DNA of 64,000 nucleotides from NCBI RefSeq assembly GCF_024710845.1, contig NZ_JANJTZ010000034.1:36878-100877 (forward strand), given 5' to 3'. Shown in pieces: positions 36,823 to 45,301 of this stretch. Position 1 is the first letter of the stretch. Every line of letters begins with the position of its first letter. The stretch comes from Mesorhizobium sp. Lineage in GTDB: Bacteria > Pseudomonadota > Alphaproteobacteria > Rhizobiales > Rhizobiaceae. The notes under the pieces are model-generated. The model did not search any database and had not been told where the DNA came from. It was given only the letters and a program-made list of their open reading frames with translations. A program made the translations under genes and the position numbers.

Positions 36823-36941
36823 CTGTTCCTCCCGTCTGGACCGTTCACCGGCCCTTGTGAATGCCCGGCTTGGCTGTAGATTGCCGCCTCGGCTTGTAGA
36901 ACCTCGCAAGCACCGCCTGCAACATCCTTCCGGAGCCTGCC

Positions 36942-37418
36942 ATGATCGCCGCCCCCGTTGTCTCGAAGATCATGGATATCCAGAAGGACTGGATCGACTA
37001 CAACGGCCACCTCAACATGGCCTACTACAACGTCCTGTTCGACAAGTGCGCGGATGACGCCTTCGAGTTGATGGGCATGGGGCCGAATTATGCCCGGGAC
37101 CGCAAGCTCACAATCTACACCGCGGAGATCCACGTCTGCTACGTGCGCGAACTCCACCTCGGCGATCCGGTGCGCGGCACGTTCCAGCTGATCGACCATG
37201 ACGACAAGCGCCTGCGCGCCTATCAGGAACTGCACCATATCGACGGCTGGCTGGCCGCGACGTCCGAGGTTCTCACCCTCCATGTCGACATGGCGGGGCC
37301 GAAGGTGGCGCCCTTCCCGGCCGATATCCTGACCCGGATCGAAGCCATGCAGGCGGCGCATGCGAGCCTCCCGATGCCCGAACGCGCCGGCCGCTCGATC
37401 GGCATCAAGCGGAAGTAG
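36942..37418 (+). CDS. Hotdog-fold acyl-CoA thioesterase
   Basis: A 158-residue protein of the 4-hydroxybenzoyl-CoA thioesterase/hotdog group. It shows the catalytic-site motif DWIDYNGHLNMAYYNVLFDKCADDAF, the long hotdog helix, and ELHLGDPVRGTFQLIDHDDKRLRAYQELHH. The aspartate in the first motif fits the Asp-dependent class. It probably hydrolyses an acyl-CoA; the substrate is unknown. It is divergent from the FAD-linked oxidoreductase across a 119-bp gap, and 186 bp precede the LOV kinase gene downstream. Confidence 0.85.
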   Translation: MIAAPVVSKIMDIQKDWIDYNGHLNMAYYNVLFDKCADDAFELMGMGPNYARDRKLTIYTAEIHVCYVRELHLGDPVRGTFQLIDHDDKRLRAYQELHHIDGWLAATSEVLTLHVDMAGPKVAPFPADILTRIEAMQAAHASLPMPERAGRSIGIKRK

Positions 37419-37544
37419 TTCGTAGCGTTTCTCTCTCTGATTCAAACAATAATTGCGGTTTCCTCGACTGAAGCGCGAGGAGATTTCGCGATCGGTCGGC
37501 CTTTGACAGCCCTCTCCCCGATCGACTGTTGAATCGTTGGCATT

Positions 37545-37570
37545 TGAACCTTTTGCCGATCCCGCTCGTT
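37545..37570 (+). promoter_or_regulatory. EcfG-like promoter upstream of the LOV kinase
   Basis: TGAAC (37545-37549), a 17-base spacer, and CGTT (37567-37570). This differs from the EcfG consensus (GGAAC-N16/17-CGTT) by one base in the -35 box. It lies 34 bp upstream of the ATG at 37605. LOV kinases act in the general stress pathway of several alphaproteobacteria, which raises the plausibility. Confidence 0.5.
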
Positions 37571-37604
37571 ACCGCACCGACACGGACGATTGAGAGATGA
37601 TCGA

Positions 37605-38729
37605 ATGGATACGAAACCGACCAGGGAGCCGGTCGACGCCTGGCGCATGACCGACAGTCTTCACGCCGAGCACGGCAAAGGCGATCCCTTCGCCGCGGCG
37701 ATCCGCGCCACGCGCATGCCGATGCTCATCACCGACCCGCGCCAGGTGGACAATCCGATTGTGTTTGCGAACGATGCCTTTCTGAGGCTTTCGGGCTACG
37801 CTCGCGAGGAGGTCGTCGGCCGAAACTGCCGCTTCCTGCAGGGCCCGAAGACCGATCCGGTAGCCGTCGGGCAGATTCGTGACGCGATCAGCACGCGCAG
37901 CGACATCGCCGTCGATATCCTCAACTACAAGCGCGACGGCACGCCATTCTGGAACGCACTGTTCGTCAGCCCCGTCTCCAATGAGGACGGCGAGTTGCAG
38001 TTCTTCTTCGCGTCCCAGCTCGACGTGACCGACCGCAAGCAGTCCGAGCACGCCCTGATTGCCGACAAGGACCGGTTTGAGCGCGCCGTCCGCGAGCGCA
38101 CGGCGGAACTTCAGGCGGCCCTCGACGCACAGAAGATGCTTGTCCACGAGGTCGACCACCGGGTGAAAAACAACCTGCAGATGATCTCCTCCCTGATCGT
38201 CATGCAGTCCCGCTCGATCCCCGACGAGGGCGTCCGGCAGTCGCTTGCCAAAATGCTCGAACGAATCGAGGCGGTCAGCACCGTTCACCGACGGCTCTAC
38301 CAGTCCGACGACGTGCGCAGTTTCGACCTCGCCGATTTCGCCCGCGACCTCGTCACGGACCTGGTCGCCTCGTCCGGACGCGAGGACATCCGCACCGAGT
38401 TCGCGCTCGAGAAGATCGTCATTCCGGCCCAGTGGGCCACCCCGGTTGCCCTCATGGTCAATGAGCTGGTGACCAATGCGATCAAGCACGCCTTTGACAG
38501 GCACACGAACGGAGCCGAACGGATTATCCGCGTCGCCATAGAAGTCGGCTCAGGCCGCTACACGATTGAAATATCCGACAACGGCAAGGGAATGACGGCG
38601 CTGGGCGGCGCGAGTTTCGGCACCCGTCTGGTGCGGTCGCTCGCGCGTCAGCTCAATGCCACGATCGAATGGCGCGACGGCTCGCCGGGTACCCGCGTCA
38701 TCGTCACGATCCCGACAGGGAAGGAATAG
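37605..38729 (+). CDS. Blue-light-sensing LOV histidine kinase (HWE/HisKA_2 type)
   Basis: A 374-residue soluble kinase. An N-terminal LOV domain (residues about 30-145) carries the full photoactive motif GRNCRFLQG with the flavin-adduct cysteine Cys75, plus [20 protein letters not shown] coiled linker ([20 protein letters not shown]) leads to the HisKA_2/HWE phospho-acceptor [11 protein letters not shown] (His185), then ATPase boxes ([40 protein letters not shown]). It should autophosphorylate in response to blue light and feed a response regulator. The partner is probably the receiver gene 6 bp downstream. LOV kinases of this type act in the alphaproteobacterial general stress response. Confidence 0.92.
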   Translation: MDTKPTREPVDAWRMTDSLHAEHGKGDPFAAAIRATRMPMLITDPRQVDNPIVFANDAFLRLSGYAREEVVGRNCRFLQGPKTDPVAVGQIRDAISTRSDIAVDILNYKRDGTPFWNALFVSPVSNEDGELQFFFASQLDVTDRKQSEHALIADKDRFERAVRERTAELQAALDAQKMLVHEVDHRVKNNLQMISSLIVMQSRSIPDEGVRQSLAKMLERIEAVSTVHRRLYQSDDVRSFDLADFARDLVTDLVASSGREDIRTEFALEKIVIPAQWATPVALMVNELVTNAIKHAFDRHTNGAERIIRVAIEVGSGRYTIEISDNGKGMTALGGASFGTRLVRSLARQLNATIEWRDGSPGTRVIVTIPTGKE

Positions 38730-38735
38730 CGTACC

Positions 38736-39182
38736 ATGAATCAGACCGAACCGTTGAAAGTGCTGATCGTTGAAGACGAGGCACTGCTTGCCATGGAATT
38801 GGAAGCTCTGGTCGAGGATGCGGGCCACACCGTCGTTGGCTGGGCCACCTCGTCGAAAGAAGCCCGCGCGCTGGTGGATGGCGTGGCGGCCGACATCGCT
38901 TTCGTCGACGTTCATCTGACCGATGGCCCGACCGGAGTGAGCGTGGCGCAATACATCGCCGAGAGGAAAAGCTCGATGGTCGTGTTCATGACCGCCAACC
39001 CGAAGCGCATCCCGGACAATTTCGCGGGCGCGGTCGGAGTGATCGCCAAGCCCTACACCATGCACGGCCTGATGGCGGCCCTGCGCTACCTGCACGAAGG
39101 GGTGCGCGAGCCGCCGCCGGCGTCGACCCTGCCGGTCGGCTTTACCCTGTCGCCTCAGTTCCGGCTGAACTGGGCAGCCTAG
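38736..39182 (+). CDS. Single-domain response regulator paired with the LOV kinase
   Basis: A 148-residue protein that is one receiver domain (VLIVEDEALLAMELEALVEDAG, phospho-acceptor Asp58 in IAFVDVHL, the T in VVFMTANP, the K in VIAKPY) with a short proline-rich tail and no output domain. It starts 6 bp after the LOV kinase stop. It resembles LovR, which in Caulobacter acts with LovK by accepting or draining phosphate. No PhyR or EcfG gene lies within the window. Confidence 0.9.
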   Translation: MNQTEPLKVLIVEDEALLAMELEALVEDAGHTVVGWATSSKEARALVDGVAADIAFVDVHLTDGPTGVSVAQYIAERKSSMVVFMTANPKRIPDNFAGAVGVIAKPYTMHGLMAALRYLHEGVREPPPASTLPVGFTLSPQFRLNWAA

Positions 39183-39248
39183 GCCGCAGCCGCCCATACC
39201 ACCGAAGGTCGGAACGAGACGCGGATAAAGCGTGCCCCGTTCCTGCTT

Positions 39249-39794
39249 TCACGCCTGCTTGGCCTCCATGAACCGGATGCGGTTGTTGAACGGGTCGGTC
39301 ACCGTGACCTCCAACCGTGTCCCCTCGTCTTCGAGGCCGGGCCTCATGAACCGGTATTTCTTGTCGATCAGCTCCTTTTGGAAGGAGCGAATGCCGGTCA
39401 TGTAGACGCACATGTTGCAGCCGGGCGTCGCGTCGCCGGAATGTTCCGACAGATGCAGTCTGAGCCCCCCGCGCGATACCTGCGTATAGAGCGGAAAATC
39501 CGCGCCGTAGCGGTGTTCCCAGTCGACGGTGAAGCCGAGGAAGCCGAGATAGAACTCGTGCGCCTTCGCCACGTCGAATATCCGCACGATCGGCACGGCC
39601 TGTTCGAAGGCGATGCCCGAATCGGCCGTTCTTTGATTCTGTCCTATCTTCGCGGACAGCACGTTCCAGGTCGGTTCACCGAACTGTTTCGCGACGATCT
39701 CCAGTGCCTGGCTGTGGCTGATCTCGCTGCCTAGCGCGGCGAGTGTTTCGCGCATGGCCTTGGCCATCGCCTTCGCGTCCATGAATGTGCGCAT
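39249..39794 (-). CDS. Glyoxalase/VOC-superfamily protein with helical N-terminal domain
   Basis: A 181-residue protein. About 55 N-terminal residues are helical (MDAKAMAKAMRETLAALGSEISHSQALEIVAKQFG), typical of a glyoxalase-related N-terminal module. A VOC fold follows (VPIVRIFDVAKAHEFYLGFLGFTVDWEHRYG, RLHLSEHSGDATPGC, TVTDPFNNRIRF). The metal ligands of true glyoxalase I are not all evident, so a bleomycin-resistance-like binding protein or another VOC enzyme is equally possible. Likely starts are MRTFM at 39794 or the second Met four codons later. Confidence 0.8.
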   Translation of the reverse strand: MRTFMDAKAMAKAMRETLAALGSEISHSQALEIVAKQFGEPTWNVLSAKIGQNQRTADSGIAFEQAVPIVRIFDVAKAHEFYLGFLGFTVDWEHRYGADFPLYTQVSRGGLRLHLSEHSGDATPGCNMCVYMTGIRSFQKELIDKKYRFMRPGLEDEGTRLEVTVTDPFNNRIRFMEAKQA

Positions 39795-40004
39795 GTCTCC
39801 GTCCTCGATCCGGCGAATACCGCGTCAGCGCCCGCATTGCCGGTGCCTTCGCCGGTTTCGATGAAACGGAGCCAAGGAACGTGGATGCATTCGCCATGCC
39901 TGTATCAGGCGCGGGCTGCCGGTCGCATCCGGACCGTGGCCCAGGCTAGATCGCCCTGTCCGGGATGACAAGCCGGCGCGCCCCGATGCGCGGTCCGGAA
40001 GCGT

Positions 40005-40292
40005 TCACCCATCCACCCAGTTGAATGTCAGCGGCGCCTCGCGGAAGGCGAACCGGTCGAGATGGGACGACACGACGCCCTTCAGCCGCTCGACCGTCTC
40101 TGGAGCGTCCGCTTCGACAGCCACCTCGAGCCCGCCGTCTCGGGCGCTCATCGTCGCCACCGCCTCGGGAAACTTCACTGTCCCGTGGGTCGGATCGAAC
40201 GTCACCTCGAGCCGATGGCTCCAGTGCTTGCACAATTGTTGAAGGTATTTCGAGGCGTGCTCCGTCGGGACGAGGGCAGACGATTTGGCCAT
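40005..40292 (-). CDS. DUF2218 protein
   Basis: A 95-residue protein matching DUF2218: STALVP/EHASKYLQQLCKHWSHRLEVTFDPTHGTVKFP, the MSARDGGLEVAVEADA strand, and the C-terminal VVSSHLDRFAFREAPLTFNW. Members are small alpha/beta proteins often adjacent to iron-siderophore or FAD reductase genes, but none is adjacent here. It is transcribed alone. The ATG has AAGGAGAAGG upstream. About 210 bp on its 3' side up to the VOC gene contain nothing I can name. Confidence 0.85.
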   Translation of the reverse strand: MAKSSALVPTEHASKYLQQLCKHWSHRLEVTFDPTHGTVKFPEAVATMSARDGGLEVAVEADAPETVERLKGVVSSHLDRFAFREAPLTFNWVDG

Positions 40293-40483
40293 GGCCTTCT
40301 CCTTGTATTTGCGCCCCTACATAGTGCCGCAGCCCGCCTTCTGCCCGTTCAAGGTTGCGTGAGCCACTGCAACATCGATGAGAGGATCCTGAAACGCGCG
40401 CCCCGTTCGCGCGGCAAGGTTGCGAAACATTGTTGCCGGATAAGGCGCTCCATCGATAACAAAGTTTCGAAAGGACTTCCGAA

Positions 40484-40876
40484 ATGACCCTCTCCCTTAA
40501 GTCTTCCCTGATCGCCGGCTCCATTGCTCTTGCCGCTCTCGCCGGCTCGCTCGCTCCGGCCAAGGCCGACTCCGTCGGCGTCTGGGTCGGTCCCGGCATC
40601 GGCATCGGCGGTGTTGGCGTCGGCGTTGGCTTCGGTGTCGGCGTGGGCCATGGCCACTACGGCCACGACTATGGCTACTACGGCGATTATGCCGGCTACT
40701 GCTCGAAGGGCGAGGCGCTCGGCCGCGCCGCCTCGATGGGCGTGAAGAAGCGTTATGTCTCGGGTGTGTCCGAGAACCGCATCTCGGTGCGCGGCACCCA
40801 CAAGGGCCAGCCGGTGAAGGTGACGATGTATCGCCATTCCGACGGCTGCGCGGTCCGCAGCTTCAACTACCTCTGA
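40484..40876 (+). CDS. Small secreted Gly-rich protein (paralogue of the next gene)
   Basis: A 130-residue exported protein. The signal peptide ends near residue 28 (APAKADS). A Gly/Val/His/Tyr-rich segment follows (GIGIGGVGVGVGFGVGVGHGHYGHDYGYYGDY), then a compact C-terminal domain YCSKGEALGRAASMGVKKRYVSGVSENRISVRG with a second cysteine near the end (GCAVRSFNYL). The two cysteines probably form a disulfide. This C-terminal domain is repeated in the adjacent gene. The family is not recognised; the periplasm or cell surface is the likely site. Confidence 0.7.
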   Translation: MTLSLKSSLIAGSIALAALAGSLAPAKADSVGVWVGPGIGIGGVGVGVGFGVGVGHGHYGHDYGYYGDYAGYCSKGEALGRAASMGVKKRYVSGVSENRISVRGTHKGQPVKVTMYRHSDGCAVRSFNYL

Positions 40877-40887
40877 GGCCTGAGACC

Positions 40888-41205
40888 ATGGCGCACAAGC
40901 GACGCACGCGCTGGAAAGGCCTTGCCACCCTGGCGCTCGTCGCGGCGGGCGCCACGGTCACCGTGGCCATCGCACAGACTGCCGGCGGCATGGGCGGCGC
41001 CGGCGGTCCGGACCGTCAGGCCGAGTGGTGCACGCGCTACGTGTCCCTCGGCCTGGCGGCCTCCGAAGGCATCCGGCAAGGCCGGGCCGAGCAGGTCGCC
41101 AACGACCGGATGGTGGTGTTCGGCAGGTTGAAGGGCGCATCGGTCAAGATGACGCTCGAAAACGCCGCCGACGCCTGCCGAGTCGTCAGGATCGACATGC
41201 TCTGA
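40888..41205 (+). CDS. Small secreted protein, tandem paralogue
   Basis: A 105-residue protein with a signal sequence (GLATLALVAAGATVTVAIAQT) and the same C-terminal domain as the preceding gene: WCTRYVSLGLAASEGIRQGRAEQVANDRMVVFGRLKGASVKMTLENAADACRVVRIDML. The cysteines, the glycine positions and the VKVT/VKMT strand align. It starts 11 bp after the first paralogue, so they form an operon from a local duplication. It lacks the Gly-rich spacer. A terminator hairpin follows. The function is unknown. Confidence 0.68.
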   Translation: MAHKRRTRWKGLATLALVAAGATVTVAIAQTAGGMGGAGGPDRQAEWCTRYVSLGLAASEGIRQGRAEQVANDRMVVFGRLKGASVKMTLENAADACRVVRIDML

Positions 41206-41212
41206 GGAGGAG

Positions 41213-41236
41213 CCCGCGACGCGCAAGTGTCGCGGG
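41213..41236. terminator. Terminator hairpin after the secreted-paralogue pair
   Basis: An 8-bp stem CCCGCGAC / GTCGCGGG with an 8-base loop, followed on the plus strand by TTTCCC. It lies 7 bp after the stop of the second paralogue and just before the stop of the minus-strand sensor kinase. Confidence 0.65.
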
Positions 41237-41246
41237 TTTCCCTGTT

Positions 41247-42557
41247 TCAGCTTCGCCCGACCGCGCGCGGCAGGTCGACGACGAAGCGCGCCCCGCCGCC
41301 TTCCGCCGGCTCGACCCTGACCGAGCCGCCGTGATGTTCGGCGATCTGGCGCACCAGCGCGAGACCCAGACCCCAGCCGCCGGCCGCCTCGCTGCGGCCC
41401 GCCGGGCGGTAGAACGGCTCGAACACGCGCGTCTCCTCGCCTTTCGGCAACCCGTCGCCGTGATCGCGGACACTCATCAGCACGCGACCACGATCTTCCC
41501 GCACCTCGACATCGACCGGCGGACGGCCGTGGCGCAATGCATTGACCACGAGATTGCGCACGAGCCGGGTCAGGAGCCGTGCATCGCCAAGCACGTCGGC
41601 CGGCGCGCCGGTCGCTTCGACGCCGTGGCGAGCGCATTCCTCCGTCACCAGCGCGAACAGGTCGAGCCGCTCGGCCCGTTCCAGACCTTTCACATGATCG
41701 AGGCGGCTGGCGAGCAGGATCTCGTCCACCAGTTCGTCGATTTCGCCGAGATTGCGCAGGATCTCCTCGCGCGCCCGCCCGTCCATCGAGACTCCGTCCT
41801 GGGGCGTCTCGTAGAGGTCCATCGCCATCCTGAGCCGCGTCACCGGGGAGCGCAGTTCGTGACTGGCATTGGCCAGAAGCGCCCGGTGCGCCCCGACCAG
41901 ACGCTCGATCCGGTCCGCCGCCGCGTTGAAACTCTTCGCCACATCCGCCACCTCGTCCCTGCCCTGGACCGGCACGCGCGCGACGAGGTCGCCCTTGCCG
42001 AACGCCTCGACCCCGGCGCGCAGGCTCTCCAGCCGCCGCGTCAGCTGCCGCACGAACGGATAGGCGGCGAGCGCGATCACGCCGGCGATCAGCACCAGAT
42101 AGCCGAGCGCGCCGCGCTTCGGTCCGTCCCACGGCACGTCCAGTTGCGCGACCAGGGAGCGCCCGTCTCCAAGGTCGATGACGAACGGCCTTCGGTGCTG
42201 GCGACCGCCGAACCAGCCGTCGTCCTCGTCGTCGAAGCTTCCGCCGCCGGGTGGCGGCGGGGGCAGGTCCTCGCCGGCCGCGGCGAGCAGCCGTCCGTCG
42301 GGCGAGTAGAGTGCGATGTCGGCGTCGAAGGCTTTCGCGAACCGCTCGATGATTGCCTGCGTCATCACAGGATCCTCGCCCGTCGGCAGCATCTCGGCGA
42401 CGAAGCGGTCGCGCCGCTGTGCCCAGCCCAGTTCCTCCCGGTCGATCGCCGTGCTCCAATAGATGCCACTCGCCACCGCGACGGCGCCAAGCGACAGGAT
42501 CACGGTCAGGTAGATCTTGACGTAGAGGCGGCCGCGGAAATTTCTGAAGAGCCGCAT
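41247..42557 (-). CDS. Sensor histidine kinase, Cpx/Rst-like
   Basis: A 436-residue membrane kinase. The first transmembrane helix is VKIYLTVILSLGAVAVASGIYW, a periplasmic sensor of about 115 residues includes a PPPPPGGG stretch, and the second helix is LGYLVLIAGVIALAAYPFV. HAMP, then the H-box LLANASHELRSPVTRLR, N-box RNLVVNALRHG, G1 VRDHGDGL and G2 GWGLGLALVRQIAEHHGG follow. The start at 42557 lies one base after the stop of the response regulator, so the genes are coupled. The Spy-like and MsrQ-like genes upstream on the same strand suggest it senses envelope or periplasmic redox/metal stress. Confidence 0.92.
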   Translation of the reverse strand: MRLFRNFRGRLYVKIYLTVILSLGAVAVASGIYWSTAIDREELGWAQRRDRFVAEMLPTGEDPVMTQAIIERFAKAFDADIALYSPDGRLLAAAGEDLPPPPPGGGSFDDEDDGWFGGRQHRRPFVIDLGDGRSLVAQLDVPWDGPKRGALGYLVLIAGVIALAAYPFVRQLTRRLESLRAGVEAFGKGDLVARVPVQGRDEVADVAKSFNAAADRIERLVGAHRALLANASHELRSPVTRLRMAMDLYETPQDGVSMDGRAREEILRNLGEIDELVDEILLASRLDHVKGLERAERLDLFALVTEECARHGVEATGAPADVLGDARLLTRLVRNLVVNALRHGRPPVDVEVREDRGRVLMSVRDHGDGLPKGEETRVFEPFYRPAGRSEAAGGWGLGLALVRQIAEHHGGSVRVEPAEGGGARFVVDLPRAVGRS

Positions 42558-42558
42558 G

Positions 42559-43251
42559 TCACGCATCGTCCTGGTAGCGCGCGAAGACATAGCCGGCGCC
42601 GCGCACCGTGATCAGCCGGCGCGGGTTCTTCGGATCGGTCTCGATCGCGGCGCGGATGCGCGAGACGTGAACGTCGATCGACCGGTCGAAAGCCTCGAGC
42701 TCCTCGCCCTTGACCATGTCCATCAATTGCTCGCGCGACAGCGTGCGCCCGGCGTTTTCCGCCAGCGCCACCAGCAGGTCGAACTGATGGCTGGTGAGCG
42801 AGCGCTCCGCGCCGTCGATGCGCACCGTCCGCGAGCCGGGATCGATCTCCAGCCGCCCGAAGCGCAGCACGCGGTGATTGTCCGCCGCCCCGCGCCGCCG
42901 CAGGATCGCCTTGAGCCGGGCAAGCAGCTCGCGCGGATTGAACGGTTTCGGCAGGTAGTCGTCGGCACCGAGTTCCAGTCCGACGATCCGGTCGGTCTCC
43001 TCGCCCTTGGCGGTCAGCATCAGCACCGGCACGTCGGAAAAGGCGCGGATCTGCCGGCAGGTCTCGAACCCGTCGATATCCGGCAGCATGACGTCGAGGA
43101 TCACCGCGGCCGGAGGTCGCCGCCGCAATGCCTCGACGCCACTGCGACCGCTGCCCGCGGTCGCGACGGTAAATCCGTTGGCGGACAGATAGTCCGACAG
43201 CATGGCTGCCAGTCGCGCATCATCGTCGATGATCAGGATCTCGTCCGCCAT
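42559..43251 (-). CDS. OmpR-family response regulator
   Basis: A 230-residue regulator. The receiver domain has ILIIDDDARLAAMLSDYLSANGF, the phospho-acceptor in PAAVILDVMLPDIDG, and K in LPKPFNPRELLARL. The winged-helix output domain ends in the Trans_reg_C pattern (LTSHQFDLLVALAENAGRTLSREQLMD, FDRSIDVHVSRIRAAIE, ITVRGAGYVF). It is immediately upstream of, and coupled to, the sensor kinase. The ATG at 43251 is preferred over an upstream start within a Trp/Cys-rich extension. Its target genes are not known; the Spy-like gene nearby is a candidate. Confidence 0.93.
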   Translation of the reverse strand: MADEILIIDDDARLAAMLSDYLSANGFTVATAGSGRSGVEALRRRPPAAVILDVMLPDIDGFETCRQIRAFSDVPVLMLTAKGEETDRIVGLELGADDYLPKPFNPRELLARLKAILRRRGAADNHRVLRFGRLEIDPGSRTVRIDGAERSLTSHQFDLLVALAENAGRTLSREQLMDMVKGEELEAFDRSIDVHVSRIRAAIETDPKNPRRLITVRGAGYVFARYQDDA

Positions 43252-43354
43252 GCACTGACATTCCCAAAATGGCCTGCCGCGTGATGCCACGTTGGCCGGA
43301 CCTTGTCTGTAGTTCGAGCGTTTCTCGCCATTGGCAATCGGCCGCGATTGCCGC

Positions 43355-43954
43355 TCATGCGTTCACTCGGGCACGGTCTCGCGGCCCGTACCAATACCAC
43401 AGCCGGTAAGCTTCCAGTGCCGCCAACGGGCCGAAATGCACCAGCGCCGCGGCGGGTTGGCTCCAGTCGTGCAGGGCCGCCCAGTGGATCAGGGTCAGCA
43501 CGGCAGCGGCGTATGTCCAGCGCTGCAAGGTTTTCCACGCCGGACCCATCGCGCGCAGCGCCCAGTCGGCCGAGGTCACGGCCAGCGGCACGAAGATCAC
43601 CATGGCCAGCCAGCCGGTCCAGATGTCGAGCCGGGTGAGCTGCTCGATCACCCGGTCCAGCGTGCCCCGGTCGATTACATAGAGCACCGTATGGGCGGCG
43701 GCATAAGCGAAGCTGGCGACACCGAAATAGCGGCGGTTCCGGCGCAGCCAGCGCGGAAAGCGCGCCGTGCGGAAGACCAGCATCAGCGGCGAGGCCAGCA
43801 TGGCGATGATGAGGAACCGCGCCGAGAATTCGCCCGTGGGGTGAAGCAACTCCTGCACGATGCCCGGGTCGGTCGAGGTGACGAGTTGCCAGGCAAAGCC
43901 GAGGCCGGGCAGCGACAGGATCACCCAGAGGAGATAGGGGGAAAAGCGGGACAT
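43355..43954 (-). CDS. MsrQ/YedZ-like haem-binding membrane protein
   Basis: A 199-residue protein with about six transmembrane segments of the ferric-reductase-like fold: YLLWVILSLPGLGFAW, ARFLIIAMLASPLMLVF, YFGVASFAYAAAHTVLYVI, WTGWLAMVIFVPLAVTS, WTYAAAVLTLIHWAALHD. Conserved histidines (AHTV, IHW) fit b-haem ligation. MsrQ normally delivers electrons to the periplasmic methionine sulfoxide reductase MsrP, but msrP is not adjacent, so it may serve another partner. It lies between the two-component genes and the Spy-like gene on the same strand. The start at 43954 is a choice among weak options. Confidence 0.82.
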   Translation of the reverse strand: MSRFSPYLLWVILSLPGLGFAWQLVTSTDPGIVQELLHPTGEFSARFLIIAMLASPLMLVFRTARFPRWLRRNRRYFGVASFAYAAAHTVLYVIDRGTLDRVIEQLTRLDIWTGWLAMVIFVPLAVTSADWALRAMGPAWKTLQRWTYAAAVLTLIHWAALHDWSQPAAALVHFGPLAALEAYRLWYWYGPRDRARVNA

Positions 43955-44192
43955 GGGACACCGGCTGTTGGACACCGACTTCACGCGCGAGACTGCGCCT
44001 TGCCGAACTCGTCGTGGCGACGGGACGGACGGCTCGCGCTGCGAGGCGCGTGATCTGCGGGATGTTGAGGGAAAAGCCCGGGTCGGCGATCACCCGGGCT
44101 GGGGTGGTTGGGCGGGATCGGCGTATCCGCAGTAACACTGTCGGATACGGCCGTCGTTCAGTTTCGCCGCATCCGATCCCTTCGCGGCCCTG

Positions 44193-44735
44193 TTACCAGC
44201 GGCCGCGGCCCTCGTGCCTGTCCTTCATTTCCTCGACCAGCTTGGCGCGCTGCTCGGGGGTCAGTACTTCCGCTGCCTCGATCACCGCGGCGACCGCCTT
44301 CTTCGAGGCTTCGTCGACCTCGGCGATGCGCTTGGCGCGCAGTGCCTCGACCGCGGCCTTGTCAATGGTCGGCGCGCCGAGAAGGGCCGCCACTTCCTCG
44401 TGCATGCCGCGGAATCCGCGGCCCATCGGGCGCAGGTCGGCACGGGTCCTGTCGACGATCGCGAAGATCTTGTCCTGCTGCTCGTCGGTGGCGCCGATCT
44501 CGTCCATCACCTTCTCGAAGCGGTGCTCGGCGAAGCGCATGCCCATATGGCCGCCCATCCCGCCGGGGCCCATGCCGAAGCCCTGCGCGACCGCCGCGCC
44601 CGCGCCGATCGCGATCACCGCCGCGATGCCGACGCCGACGATGAAGGCTGTGCCGAAGCGGCCGCCGTTCGGCTTCTCGGCCGGCTCGTGGTCGATAACC
44701 GGGCCTTCAAAATTGCCGTTGTCCTGATTGGTCAT
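44193..44735 (-). CDS. Membrane-anchored Spy/LTxxQ periplasmic protein
   Basis: A 180-residue protein with a cytoplasmic N-terminus of about 28 residues, one transmembrane helix (TAFIVGVGIAAVIAIGAGAAVAQGF), a Gly/Met-rich stretch (GMGPGGMGGHMGM), and a helical Spy-like domain carrying LTPEQRAKLVEEMKDRHEGRGRW at the C-terminus. Related proteins are CpxP/Spy chaperones and periplasmic heavy-metal sensors. The ATG at 44735 has AAGGAG upstream. With the sensor kinase/response regulator and MsrQ-like gene on the same strand it suggests a Cpx-like envelope stress module. Confidence 0.8.
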   Translation of the reverse strand: MTNQDNGNFEGPVIDHEPAEKPNGGRFGTAFIVGVGIAAVIAIGAGAAVAQGFGMGPGGMGGHMGMRFAEHRFEKVMDEIGATDEQQDKIFAIVDRTRADLRPMGRGFRGMHEEVAALLGAPTIDKAAVEALRAKRIAEVDEASKKAVAAVIEAAEVLTPEQRAKLVEEMKDRHEGRGRW

Positions 44736-44842
44736 GTCCGTGCTCCTTGGGTTTGCCCAGCCGATCAGCTGGCATGGAGGCACATTAGGCGCCGGACATT
44801 TCCGCCGTTCGCGGCTAATGTAAAGAAGTGTGAAGCCGCCGG

Positions 44843-45172
44843 TCAGCCGCGAGGCCGCGGTTCGCGGACATAGACGAGGATGGCGAGCCCGATCGCCAGC
44901 GCCAGCAGCAGCGCCGAAGACGCCGTCGCGCCGATCCGCGACACCAGCAGAAAGTCGATCAGGCCATCCAGCACCACCGCGGCCTTCGGCCGGATTCCGC
45001 CGAGGATCTGGTAGAGGAAGCCGGTGTAGGTCTGCGCTGCCAGATAGAAGAAGAACGCAAAGACGATCAGGGCCTTGAGCAGTCCCCTGCCGGACGGCGC
45101 CGGGGCTGGCCGGACCTGCTCGGTTCCCGGCACGTGCGGCTGGACACTGCGTCTGCCGAATACGGGCGCCAT
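44843..45172 (-). CDS. Small membrane protein of unknown function
   Basis: A 109-residue protein with two hydrophobic segments, LLKALIVFAFFFYLAAQTYTGFLY and ATASSALLLALAIGLAILVYV, and a basic Arg-Pro-rich C-terminus. The N-terminal 40 residues are Pro-rich and probably cytoplasmic. I do not recognise the family. The Met at 45172 (MAPVFGRR) is taken as the start; a GTG start 16 codons upstream is possible. It is divergent from the helicase gene and lies in the same direction as the Spy-like gene, about 110 bp upstream. Confidence 0.55.
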   Translation of the reverse strand: MAPVFGRRSVQPHVPGTEQVRPAPAPSGRGLLKALIVFAFFFYLAAQTYTGFLYQILGGIRPKAAVVLDGLIDFLLVSRIGATASSALLLALAIGLAILVYVREPRPRG

Positions 45173-45301
45173 CGTTCGCTTCCCGATTGTTCGCCACCAC
45201 GATGCGCGCAGCGCATACACGCCGGGTTAATCCGCGCCCGCAAATTGTCCATATGCATGCCGTTCTGGCCTTTCGGCGCCGAATCACTACATTCGGAACA
45301 A

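Noticed and set aside
34486..36879. A 797-codon open frame on the plus strand opposite asmA and the FAD oxidoreductase
   Set aside because: It spans two real genes on the other strand and reads as low-information H/R/D/V sequence, a GC-rich shadow.
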